In this document: positions 1 through 6,404 of the stretch, one piece after another
How positions within the stretch are numbered: the stretch's first letter is position 1
How the letters are laid out: the number at the start of each line of letters is the position of its first letter
Assembly (NCBI GenBank): GCA_023435855.1
Contig: JAEZLG010000265.1
Coordinates: 1-9,436 of the forward strand
Direction: 5' to 3'
DNA: 9,436 bases
From: Bacillota bacterium
GTDB taxonomy: Bacteria; Bacillota; Clostridia; Christensenellales; CAG-138
Position numbers and translations under genes: made by a program
Notes under the pieces: model-generated
Databases searched by the model: none
What the model was told of the DNA's origin: nothing
The model's input: only the letters and a program-made list of their open reading frames with translations

Positions 1-485
1 TCATGCTTTACGCCATATTCCTTCAGCGCTCTTTCCTCTTCAACACTCACGTAGTCGGAAAAGAGCATTACATTGATATCTCTATCAAGGCAGCTTTGTG
101 CCACATCCGCAGCAAACTTACCGGGCACGGAAATTAACGCCATATTTATCGCAGGATCGATTTTTATAGCACCGCTTAAAGTCTGCGGCGCATACGAATT
201 TTTCTTTGCCTGAGACTTTTTGTTGAGCATTTCGTCTACTTTAGAAAGGCTCGCTTTAAAGGCCAACTCATCTGTACATTCGACCGCAATAAAGAAGTCG
301 TTCGCTGAAATCTCCTCAAAACCCGGTGCATTCAACCCAATCGAGCAGGCAAGTTCCCGGTTTAGTTCCGTACCCATGCCTACAAGAGCCTGCTTTACGC
401 CGGCAATCTTTTTTAAATCCTTTGATAGGATCATCAAAGTGACGGAATCGTAATATGCGTTTTTTCGAACTTGAAGCTTAACCAA
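1..485 (-). CDS. fdrA: FdrA-family protein (AllF-like), N-terminal 161 codons, runs off left edge
   Basis: FdrA proteins resemble the alpha subunit of succinyl-CoA synthetase. In E. coli FdrA (AllF) is a subunit of the AllFGH oxamate carbamoyltransferase of anaerobic allantoin use (recalled family knowledge). The visible part has the family N-terminus (KNAYYDSVTLMILSKDL), then an NMALISVPG strand and the DRDINVMLFSDYVSVEEE stretch that resembles the E. coli protein closely. The CoA-ligase-like core lies outside the window; full-length FdrA is about 500-555 aa. I chose a TTG start at 485 because GGAGGT (493-498) sits 7 nt upstream; an ATG at 500 and a GTG between them are in frame but lack this spacing. 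The start overlaps the end of the DUF2877 gene (stop at 478-480), so translation is probably coupled. A DUF1116 (AllG-like) gene is expected next, off the edge. Family assignment is firm; the substrate is not. Confidence 0.93.
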   Translation of the reverse strand, partial: MVKLQVRKNAYYDSVTLMILSKDLKKIAGVKQALVGMGTELNRELACSIGLNAPGFEEISANDFFIAVECTDELAFKASLSKVDEMLNKKSQAKKNSYAPQTLSGAIKIDPAINMALISVPGKFAADVAQSCLDRDINVMLFSDYVSVEEERALKEYGVKH

Positions 486-1368
486 AGCATGCACCTCCAT
501 GGATTTGCAACGAAAGAACAATGCCGCAAAGAATATCCGAGCCGGAGGCAGAACCTATACTGAGGATGCGAGAAACAGGCGCTTGAAGACGCTTCGCCGG
601 CAAGCCGGAAAACAGGACGTTTAATAAATCCGAAATAAATTGAGAAACCAAGCCATCCCCGCACCGAAGCAAAAAATTACCGCTGATATCGTTGGTTTTC
701 TCAGCCGCTGCATAGCAGGCTGACCTCCCTAATTTAAGCACTTCCCCGCGCTTAAGCCCCTTAGCTTCACCCAAAGGATAATAGGCACACACATACCCGA
801 GAAGCATGTCGTCAGAAGATGGTGTAAGCCCTATCCCCAAGCCTGCGATTGCCGCCGCGGCAGACGCTGCTTTCTCGTAATCCAAAGCTATGAATGCGTC
901 ATGAAGTGCCGTTAGCCTGGGGCGAATCATAGCGCTAAACGGGTTATCCGGTGTATCTAAGGCCAGAGGAATCATCCCATCGAGGTTTCCCTCGGCTAAC
1001 AGGAGTGCTTTGAGTTCCGGCAAACACGATTGTACATGTGGCCTATAGCTTACCCCCTCAAAGACGTCAAGGTTCTTGACTATGGCGCTATTAAAATCTA
1101 TTGTAAAACCTGCCTCGATTACTTGAACTCCTGTGCGGCTTATACATGCTTGCATTTGGGGTTTTAAACCTAATCCCGTGAACGGTACATCTGTTTCAAC
1201 CGTACAGGACCATGGATACAGGCCTTTTTCCGCAGGGAGTATGGAAATAATACCCCCCGCGGTCATAATGTTCACCGCCCGGTCAAATACCGAGTGGATC
1301 CATCCCCTCATCGCACCCGTACATAACGAGCGCTCCAATGCGGCGCACAGGTTCACTGCATGCAGCAC
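478..1368 (-). CDS. DUF2877 domain protein (AllH/YlbF-like)
   Basis: The predicted protein has 296 aa. DUF2877 proteins include E. coli YlbF, the AllH subunit of oxamate carbamoyltransferase acting with FdrA/AllF and DUF1116/AllG. Family signatures visible here are WIHSVFDRAVNI (about residues 23-34), GLTPSSDDMLLG (180-191), a TNDISGNFLL segment, and a C-terminal ILSIGSASGSDILCGI strand-loop. The usual motif reads GLTPSGDD, so Ser replaces a Gly here. The start is GTG at 1368, sharing its G with the TAG stop of the upstream OB-fold gene, with AAAAGG only 4 nt before it. Translation is therefore probably re-initiated from the upstream gene. An internal ATG at codon 20 would cut into the conserved N-terminus and is less likely. 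The immediate neighbour is FdrA, as in the known module. Cytoplasmic; no signal or membrane segment seen. Confidence 0.88.
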   Translation of the reverse strand: MLHAVNLCAALERSLCTGAMRGWIHSVFDRAVNIMTAGGIISILPAEKGLYPWSCTVETDVPFTGLGLKPQMQACISRTGVQVIEAGFTIDFNSAIVKNLDVFEGVSYRPHVQSCLPELKALLLAEGNLDGMIPLALDTPDNPFSAMIRPRLTALHDAFIALDYEKAASAAAAIAGLGIGLTPSSDDMLLGYVCAYYPLGEAKGLKRGEVLKLGRSACYAAAEKTNDISGNFLLRCGDGLVSQFISDLLNVLFSGLPAKRLQAPVSRILSIGSASGSDILCGIVLSLQIHGGACFG

Positions 1369-1733
1369 TAAGCCTTTTGGAAGATGAAGCCGTATATTGG
1401 CTCATCCACTGTCTCCTTGTATTTGATGACTCTGGTGCGAACCACACCTACGGTGGATGTAAGCTCCATACCGCTTTCAATCCCCTCGTCAAAGCCGATC
1501 TGCCCGGTTGCGCGCACGCCGTTTTCAAACTCCACAATCCCGAAATGGAGCCAGGGCATCATATACCCCTCGGGTAAATTGTATACGCGTGTCCATGTTA
1601 AGAGCTTACACTTGCCCTCTAAGGGTAAACGCTCAAACGCGCGGCCGTCACAATCCGGGTTTTGACAGACAATATAACGGGGATGGTGCAGCTTGCCGCA
1701 CTTCATACATTTATAGGCATACATCTCATCCAT
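1368..1733 (-). CDS. Zn-ribbon/OB-fold (DUF35) partner of thiolase-like enzyme
   Basis: A 121-aa protein of the DUF35 class: an N-terminal rubredoxin-like zinc ribbon followed by an OB fold. The ribbon cysteines are C9, C12 (CMKC) and C23, C28 (CQNPDC), the second pair spaced by four rather than the common two residues. The OB part follows (about 33-121: LLTWTRVYNLPEGY, then ENGVRATGQIGF). Such proteins form complexes with the thiolase-fold enzyme encoded beside them: in archaeal acetoacetyl-CoA thiolase/HMG-CoA synthase the OB domain shapes a shared CoA site, and in steroid-degrading actinobacteria a DUF35 domain partners the Ltp2 aldolase. Here the thiolase-like gene ends 12 nt upstream, and the ribosome binding site AAGGGGG (1741-1747) overlaps its stop. 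I infer a heteromeric complex with that protein. Confidence 0.9.
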   Translation of the reverse strand: MDEMYAYKCMKCGKLHHPRYIVCQNPDCDGRAFERLPLEGKCKLLTWTRVYNLPEGYMMPWLHFGIVEFENGVRATGQIGFDEGIESGMELTSTVGVVRTRVIKYKETVDEPIYGFIFQKA

Positions 1734-1745
1734 TTTATTACCCCC

Positions 1746-2942
1746 TTACTCTGCCTTAAGGACTGTGGATACTACGTTATTTCCAAAACCGCCGAAGTTT
1801 ACGGCGAGTGCAGTCTTAGCATCCTTCACCTGGCGTTCTCCCGCCTCACCGCGAAGTTGTTTTACCAGCTCCACAATCTGCGAAATACCCGTCGCACCCA
1901 ATGGATGCCCTTTTGCCTTTAAGCCACCCGAGGTATTAATAGGCATATCGCCATTAAGTGCGGTTCTGCCCTCGCGTGCGGCAATATGACCGCCGCCCCG
2001 TGGGAACAAGCCCGACTCCTCGCTCTCTTCAATCTCCAATATCTGGAAAGCATCATGGAGCTCAGCAACGTCTATATCCTCCGGGCCTACACCCGCCATC
2101 TTGTAAGCCTTTTGAGCGCTCAGGCGAACGGCCAGCAAATCGCTTGGCACCTCGCGGTTAGCTACATAGTGGGTGTCTGTGGCGGAGGCAATGCCCGCCA
2201 CCTTGATAAAGGGCTTATGCGAGAAACCGAGCTCAGTCTGTTTATCCTTGGCGACAAGCAGCAGTGCCGCTGCTCCGTCTGATACCGGGCACATATCATA
2301 TTGGCGCAAAGGATCGGCCACAATCGGGTTTGTTGCCGCGATGTAGCGCTCATCCGTAATGCGGTCCAGTTTCACCCTGGAATGGATATGTGCATTGGGG
2401 TTTAGACAGGCGTTGTCGTGGTTCTTAACCGATACAATAGAAAGATCGCGGTTGGTAACGCCGTACTTATCCATGCACAGCCTTGTAAACATGCCCGCAA
2501 AAGAGGGCAGAGTCAATCCGTAGGGGTATTCGCCCGTGGGGTGAAGCATGGTCGCCACAAAATCCGTGCCTTCCCAGCCCGATACCTCACGCATGGCTTC
2601 GCCGCCGATAACCAGCACGCAATCGCACAAGGAGGAGGCAATGGCTGCATACCCGAGCTTAAGCGCGGAAGCGCCCGAGGCGGGACCGTTTTCCACGGTT
2701 TCCGCCATGGCGGGGCGAATGTTGAGCGTATCCACCACCGCAGAAGCAGCACCGCTCAAGCGGTTCACCATACCCGCACCCATGGTACCCACGAACACCT
2801 GATCGATAACATTTTTTCGGCCTGTCTTTGCACCGGCGTCATCCATTGCCTGCAAAGCGGCCTCACAGCACATATCCAAAAACGGTACCGATGATTTCCC
2901 GAATTTCGTATGTCCTATGCCAACGATTCCCACCTCTCGCAT
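1746..2942 (-). CDS. Thiolase-family (SCP2/acetyl-CoA acetyltransferase-like) protein lacking the catalytic Cys
   Basis: At 398 aa this is a full-length thiolase-fold protein of the SCP2/archaeal type that pairs with DUF35. It starts MREVGIVGIGHTKFG, the usual first strand. The nucleophile loop, normally VENxCASG, reads VENGPASG (83-90), so Pro87 stands where the acyl-accepting Cys should be. The other catalytic positions are present: HDAF (296-299), GHPLGATG with H346 (345-352) and a C-terminal FGGFG loop (383-387). AAGGAGGT lies 9 nt before the ATG. Normal thiolases join or split acyl-CoA carbon-carbon bonds through an acyl-Cys intermediate; this one cannot do so in the usual way. It may be a retro-aldolase, as in the Ltp2/DUF35 pair, or a CoA-binding scaffold. 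The fold is certain; the reaction is unknown. Confidence 0.9.
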   Translation of the reverse strand: MREVGIVGIGHTKFGKSSVPFLDMCCEAALQAMDDAGAKTGRKNVIDQVFVGTMGAGMVNRLSGAASAVVDTLNIRPAMAETVENGPASGASALKLGYAAIASSLCDCVLVIGGEAMREVSGWEGTDFVATMLHPTGEYPYGLTLPSFAGMFTRLCMDKYGVTNRDLSIVSVKNHDNACLNPNAHIHSRVKLDRITDERYIAATNPIVADPLRQYDMCPVSDGAAALLLVAKDKQTELGFSHKPFIKVAGIASATDTHYVANREVPSDLLAVRLSAQKAYKMAGVGPEDIDVAELHDAFQILEIEESEESGLFPRGGGHIAAREGRTALNGDMPINTSGGLKAKGHPLGATGISQIVELVKQLRGEAGERQVKDAKTALAVNFGGFGNNVVSTVLKAE

Positions 2943-2997
2943 TTAGGTTTGACCTCCTTAGCTAACATTGCTCTTTACATTACGCTTTGACGCTCTT

Positions 2998-3672
2998 TTA
3001 CACGTTGAGCGTAGCGGGCATATGAAGGACCTTGTTCGCCTCAACTACATCTTCAAATGCGGGCCGAATGCCAACATTCTTGTTCGACTTATGCTTCTCC
3101 CACAATGCGCGTGTGAGTACGAAAGTGGGTACTCCGCCCAGCTCATGGGGAGAATTGGGCCTCGATTCCAGCTCATATTCAATCATCCAACGCTTAAAGC
3201 CGTTAGGGGATTCGGCCACAATGAAAACCTCATCCTGGTTCATAAAATCGAAGTGGTACTCCATCTTAGCCGCGAAAAGCTGCGCCCCTACGCGCACACC
3301 GCGTTTGAGCGTCATGGTATGGTAGGACATACCTATCTTTTCGTTTACCAACCGGCCGTTTACGATACCGGCAATCTCTCCGTCCACAGCGCCCACAAAA
3401 AGATATTCATCCTGCACGCGATAGCGCAGCATGCCTAAGACTTCGGCGTAGATACGCGCGGCTACAATATCGTAGAAATCCTTGGGATGATGAAGAAGAG
3501 GCGCTATGCCGTCAAGTATCATCACCATTTCCTCGCGTGTAGCCTCGCGCACCAGCATATCTTCGCCGGTGGTCAGTGGGATTACCTTGGGCTCATAGGG
3601 TACCATACCCACGGTTGGCGGCCTGAGTTTAGCTTCCATTTGGTCGATTACAACATCGTAATCCTTCAGCAT
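2998..3672 (-). CDS. Probable GNAT-like acyltransferase-fold protein, first gene of the minus-strand operon
   Basis: This is a 224-aa cytoplasmic protein of unrecognised function. Residues about 39-170 read like a GNAT fold: a VREATREEMVMILDGI start (strand plus helix), a YLFVGAVDGEIAGIVNGRL hairpin, then KRGVRVGAQLFAAKMEY where the acetyl-CoA pyrophosphate loop (R/Q-x-x-G-x-G/A) and helix would be, and FIVAESPNGFKRWMIEYEL as the later strand/helix. The loop fits the consensus only loosely. The first ~35 residues and the C-terminal ~50 fall outside a typical GNAT domain. AGGAGG (3681-3686) with 8-nt spacing supports the ATG. It is the first gene behind the operator-controlled promoter, and the thiolase-like gene follows after 55 nt, suggesting a role in the same pathway, perhaps on a CoA ester. 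The family call is by pattern only. Confidence 0.6.
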   Translation of the reverse strand: MLKDYDVVIDQMEAKLRPPTVGMVPYEPKVIPLTTGEDMLVREATREEMVMILDGIAPLLHHPKDFYDIVAARIYAEVLGMLRYRVQDEYLFVGAVDGEIAGIVNGRLVNEKIGMSYHTMTLKRGVRVGAQLFAAKMEYHFDFMNQDEVFIVAESPNGFKRWMIEYELESRPNSPHELGGVPTFVLTRALWEKHKSNKNVGIRPAFEDVVEANKVLHMPATLNV

Positions 3673-3848
3673 CCCGGGTTCCTCCTCTGCTTGCTATTAC
3701 TTTGTTTTTGTTTATCTAATTGTGAACGTAAAAAACATCCGCTTGCCATAGTGTGCGAAATTTGTCGAATTGCGTGCTTTTATGGGTGTTTTTCTTCGTG
3801 TGGAATGCCTTGTTAACGACCGGTCTAAAGTGTTGGGAAATGAGAAAA

Positions 3849-3860
3849 GTAACCAGTTAC
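3849..3860. promoter_or_regulatory. Candidate LacI-family operator O1 (minus-strand operon)
   Basis: GTAACCAGTTAC is an inverted repeat with perfect 5-bp arms (GTAAC/GTTAC) around a central CA. It matches the half-sites of the second site at 3942-3955. It lies roughly +7 to +18 relative to the predicted start of minus-strand transcription, a position typical for a roadblock operator of a LacI-type repressor, whose gene begins 220 bp away. A further single half-site (TGTAAT on the minus strand, 3869-3874) lies between O1 and the promoter. Confidence 0.65.
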
Positions 3861-3873
3861 ATTGAGTGATTAC

Positions 3874-3903
3874 AATTTACTGCACTTCCCGCGGTTTTGT
3901 CAA
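3874..3903 (-). promoter_or_regulatory. Predicted promoter of the GNAT-thiolase-FdrA operon
   Basis: On the minus strand a consensus -35 TTGACA (3898-3903) is followed after 18 bp by TAAATT (3874-3879), which matches four of six -10 bases. Transcription would begin near 3867, leaving a leader of about 195 nt before the first gene. The weak -10 and 18-bp spacing suggest a promoter of moderate strength controlled by the operator just downstream. No second convincing promoter was seen in the leader. Confidence 0.55.
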
Positions 3904-3913
3904 GGGTTTTGCT

Positions 3914-3941
3914 TTGAAAAATCCGATTTATAAGATATATA
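3914..3941 (+). promoter_or_regulatory. Predicted promoter of the lacI-type regulator operon
   Basis: TTGAAA (3914-3919) and TATATA (3936-3941) are separated by 16 bp. Transcription would start near 3948, inside the candidate operator O2, so the regulator probably represses itself. Its -35 box lies only 10 bp from the -35 of the divergent promoter, so the two polymerase sites are back to back. The leader to the GTG start is about 130 nt. Confidence 0.55.
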
Positions 3942-3955
3942 TGTAATCGGTTACA
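3942..3955. promoter_or_regulatory. Candidate LacI-family operator O2 (regulator operon)
   Basis: TGTAATCGGTTACA is a near-perfect 14-bp inverted repeat (six of seven pairs) with the central CG typical of LacI/GalR-family sites, into which the hinge-helix leucine inserts. It directly follows the -10 box of the plus-strand promoter and covers the expected start point. The regulator at 4080-5096 has the matching hinge-helix residues. A further half-site, TGTAATCA, lies downstream at 4014-4021. Confidence 0.75.
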
Positions 3956-4020
3956 TTTAATTCCCCGGAATTCAAGCAGTTTTCTTGTTTGCATTTATGC
4001 TTAATGATATACTGTAATCA

Positions 4021-4037
4021 GCTCCTCTAAGGGGAGC
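4021..4037 (+). promoter_or_regulatory. Short hairpin in the leader of the regulator mRNA
   Basis: The sequence GCTCCTC-TAA-GGGGAGC folds into a 7-bp stem (one G-U pair) with a 3-nt loop, 25 nt ahead of the GGAGGG ribosome binding site (4062-4067). It has no following T-run, so it is not a terminator. A role in mRNA stability or translation is possible, but nothing else supports it. Confidence 0.25.
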
Positions 4038-4079
4038 ATCTTCACATCAAAGCCGTTTGGCGGAGGGCATAAGTTTAAG

Positions 4080-5096
4080 GTGAATATTAGGGAAATCGCA
4101 AAAGAAGCGGGTGTATCGGTAGCTACCATATCCCGTGTACTGAACCATCCGGAGGTCGTACAGGCCGATACGCGGGACCGCATACTGGAGGTTATGAAGC
4201 GATTTAACTATACGCCCAATTGGTTCGCAAGAGGGCTGAACTTCGGCAAAACCAAAACCATCGCACTGTTTGTTCCCGATATCGAATCCGAAAAATACCA
4301 AAAAGTCATGTCCGGTGCGGAAACCGTAGCATTGAACAAGGACTACAGCCTTTTTATCTGCGGTACCCGCCATGATGCGAGTATAGAGGGCAACTACTTG
4401 GATATGGTGCTCCAGCGCAAGGTGGACGGCATTGTGTTGGCCGGGCCGGGGCTGTCTAATGAGCGCTATCTTGCGCTAGATTCCGTTCCCGTTGTTATGG
4501 CGGGCGTACATAAGGCACGTCCGGGATATGATTCCTGCTGCGTTAACTATCAAGACGGCGTATATAGCCTTACCGCACACCTTATTAAAATGGGTTACCG
4601 CTCCATCGATCTGCTCCTAAACGACATGCTGCCCGAGGAATCCGCCATGATTTGCGGAGGATTTGACCAGGCTGTTGAGGACCTTGGTGCAGATATGCAA
4701 AGCCGCCGTTTTGAGGTGGATTTGGGCTTTCAGGGAGGTTACTTTTTCGCACAGCGGATGATACTCAACGGTAATTTACCAAGGGCGGTCATTACCTATA
4801 ACGATGAGCAGGCGTTTGGCATCATCAAATCGGCTCAAGCTTCCGGTGTACGAATACCAACCGATCTTGCATTAGCGGCTCTTTCGGATTCCGCTGCCGC
4901 TTCTATGGTGACCCCCGCGTTGACAACGTTGGAACTTCCCAATAAGAAGCTCGGTATGGTGGCAGCGAGAATGCTGATCGATAGAATCGAAGGTACTTCT
5001 ATGGAGGAAACCGGTCAAGAGATCATACTGCAGCCAAAGCTCAAAGTGCGCAATTCCTGTGGCAATACCAAATTCATCTACGAGATATCCGATTAA
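4080..5096 (+). CDS. LacI-family transcriptional regulator
   Basis: A 338-aa repressor of standard length. The N-terminal helix-turn-helix (residues 2-21, NIREIAKEAGVSVATISRVL) is textbook LacI, followed by the hinge helix YTPNWFARGL (44-53) with the minor-groove leucine L53. The ligand domain is of the periplasmic-binding-protein/sugar-binding type: IALFVPDIES opens the first lobe, VDGIVLAGPG and the CCVNYQDGVYSL crossover follow, and ITYNDEQAFGII and a C-terminal segment close the second. Its start is GTG, 12 nt after GGAGGG; the HTH begins at residue 2, so no upstream start is likely. It most likely binds the sites at 3849-3860 and 3942-3955 and controls both divergent operons. The effector is unknown: the family usually senses sugars, but some members sense nucleobases or related compounds. 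Confidence 0.95.
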   Translation: MNIREIAKEAGVSVATISRVLNHPEVVQADTRDRILEVMKRFNYTPNWFARGLNFGKTKTIALFVPDIESEKYQKVMSGAETVALNKDYSLFICGTRHDASIEGNYLDMVLQRKVDGIVLAGPGLSNERYLALDSVPVVMAGVHKARPGYDSCCVNYQDGVYSLTAHLIKMGYRSIDLLLNDMLPEESAMICGGFDQAVEDLGADMQSRRFEVDLGFQGGYFFAQRMILNGNLPRAVITYNDEQAFGIIKSAQASGVRIPTDLALAALSDSAAASMVTPALTTLELPNKKLGMVAARMLIDRIEGTSMEETGQEIILQPKLKVRNSCGNTKFIYEISD

Positions 5097-5113
5097 AAAA
5101 GATACACGGAGCC

Positions 5114-5184
5114 TAGGGCGGCATGCTGACATATGCCGTGCAACCGCCCTTTGGCGAGACTCCCTCGGCGGGATAACCGCCCTA
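5114..5184. repeat. GC-rich palindromic element (REP/MITE-like) between the regulator and PreA-like genes
   Basis: The element is bounded by perfect 8-bp inverted termini, TAGGGCGG (5114-5121) and CCGCCCTA (5177-5184). Inside are further pairings: CGGCAT/ATGCCG (5119-5124 with 5133-5138), a second CCGCCCT (5144-5150) that can pair with the left end, and GGCGG-GATAA-CCGCC (5167-5181). The right end, CTCGGCGGGAT then CCGCCCTAC, matches both flanks of the palindrome at 8467-8491 with the middle missing. I infer a non-coding element related to the RAYT repeats near 8.3-8.7 kb. No target duplication is evident. The rest of the intergenic stretch to 5265 holds no clear promoter. Confidence 0.5.
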
Positions 5185-5265
5185 CACAATGACAAAGACA
5201 TGCGTCAAAACAGAAGTTTTTTGGCACAGGGGTTTAACTCCACTTATCTTTGGGGGGATACGAGT

Positions 5266-6378
5266 ATGGATATGTCCGTCGAATTAGGCAGCCTGACTTT
5301 AAAGAATCCCGTTATGGTAGCCTCCGGGCCTTGGTCCGGCAACTTGGAGGGTATTCGCAAATGCATCGAATTCGGCGCCGGAGCGGTGGTGACGGAAACC
5401 ATCGCCATGGAGACACATCCGACGCTGCATCCCTATTTACACGTAAACGGCACGCAGCTTTTTAACATCAGGCTTTATTCAGACCTATACCTCGAGCAAT
5501 GGGAGAAAAGCCTCACATCTCTCGATAAACGCGGTGCCAAGCTTATCGTAAGCATCTCAGGCGAAACTGCATCAGAGGTTCGTTATTTGGCCGCCTGTGC
5601 TGAGCGCATGGGTGCAGATGCCATAGAGCTTAGCCCATCCGCCCCCATAGGGATGCGCTACCGCTTCTTTTCCACTTATCCGGAACGTACGGCTAAAATT
5701 GTAGAAGCCGCGGTGAAAGCCGCGGACTTGCCGGTTTTCATAAAACTGCCTTATGAGGCCAGTTATTTCCCCGGCATGCTTCAATCCGTTTACGACGCGG
5801 GTGCAAAAGCCGTTGCAGCCATCGATTCTTTAAAAGGCCTTAACGGCGTGGATTTAGAAAATCGTCAAACGCATATGCCCACCTTCGGCGGCTATTCCTC
5901 CGAAAACATACGCCCGGTTTCCTTGGCCGTGACCGCCATGCTCAAACAATATACCCCGTTTCAGATAGTAAGCTGCGGCGGCATTTCAACAGCAGAGCAT
6001 GTTTTGGAATTTATTATGCTCGGTGCCGATGCCATACAACTTGCATCCGCCATTCATATTCATGGATATAAAGTGATAGATGATGTGCTTTGCGGACTCA
6101 AGGATTGGATGACAAATCATAATGTTTCCGACTTTTCAAAAATCCGAGGCGCGGCCCTACCCTCCCTTCGGCCTTTTGAGGAAATTCGCCCGCGGCCCGT
6201 ACGTGCAAAGCTGTTAACACCTTGTACTATGGAGTGCGATATCTGCCTTAACGGCTGCATTTACGGAGCTATATCCCGGCAGCAAGGCGCTATCACACTC
6301 AACCAGGAGTCTTGCGTCGGCTGCGGCTACTGTCTTGCCGCATGTCCCGAGAAAAAGCTGAATTGGGATTGGATATAA
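5266..6378 (+). CDS. Dihydroorotate dehydrogenase/PreA-like flavoprotein with C-terminal ferredoxin domain
   Basis: The predicted protein has 370 aa. The TIM-barrel part (about 1-285) matches the DHODH/dihydropyrimidine dehydrogenase PreA family: LKNPVMVASGPWSG near the N-terminus, K160 in VFIKLP (FMN-contacting Lys), GVDLEN and TFGGYSSENIRPVSL (193-220, close to PreA), and the phosphate-binding SCGGISTAEHVLEFIMLGAD. A ferredoxin-like tail holds C320, C324, C327, C331 and a canonical C350-C353-C356-C360-P cluster site. The active-site loop, usually NLSCPHG, reads SPSAPIG (123-129), so Ala126 replaces the proton-donor Cys. Barrel plus two Fe-S sites implies electron transfer to or from FMN, but pyrimidine reduction is doubtful. 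The ATG at 5266 follows GGGGGG by 8 nt; an ATG at 5272 is an alternative. The frame stays open upstream into lacI, but that part shows no homology. Confidence 0.85.
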   Translation: MDMSVELGSLTLKNPVMVASGPWSGNLEGIRKCIEFGAGAVVTETIAMETHPTLHPYLHVNGTQLFNIRLYSDLYLEQWEKSLTSLDKRGAKLIVSISGETASEVRYLAACAERMGADAIELSPSAPIGMRYRFFSTYPERTAKIVEAAVKAADLPVFIKLPYEASYFPGMLQSVYDAGAKAVAAIDSLKGLNGVDLENRQTHMPTFGGYSSENIRPVSLAVTAMLKQYTPFQIVSCGGISTAEHVLEFIMLGADAIQLASAIHIHGYKVIDDVLCGLKDWMTNHNVSDFSKIRGAALPSLRPFEEIRPRPVRAKLLTPCTMECDICLNGCIYGAISRQQGAITLNQESCVGCGYCLAACPEKKLNWDWI

Positions 6379-6404
6379 CCATTCTTTATTAAGGAGACGT
6401 ATCG

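Noticed and set aside
3666..3749. Minus-strand 27-codon reading frame in the operon leader, its stop overlapping the first codons of the GNAT-like gene
   Set aside because: There is no ribosome binding site before its ATG and the composition is unremarkable. The overlap probably arises by chance.
5115..5150. AGGGCGG/CCGCCCT hairpin as a terminator after lacI
   Set aside because: The loop is long (22 nt) and no T-run follows. It is better explained as part of the palindromic repeat.
5221..5250. TTGGCA with a TATCTT-like box as a separate promoter for the PreA-like gene
   Set aside because: The -10 match is poor, and transcription would begin within or after the ribosome binding site.
5059..5265. 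N-terminal extension of the PreA-like frame back into the end of lacI
   Set aside because: The extra 69 residues overlap lacI, cross the GC-rich repeat and resemble no family. The ATG at 5266 has a ribosome binding site and begins where DHODH homology begins.
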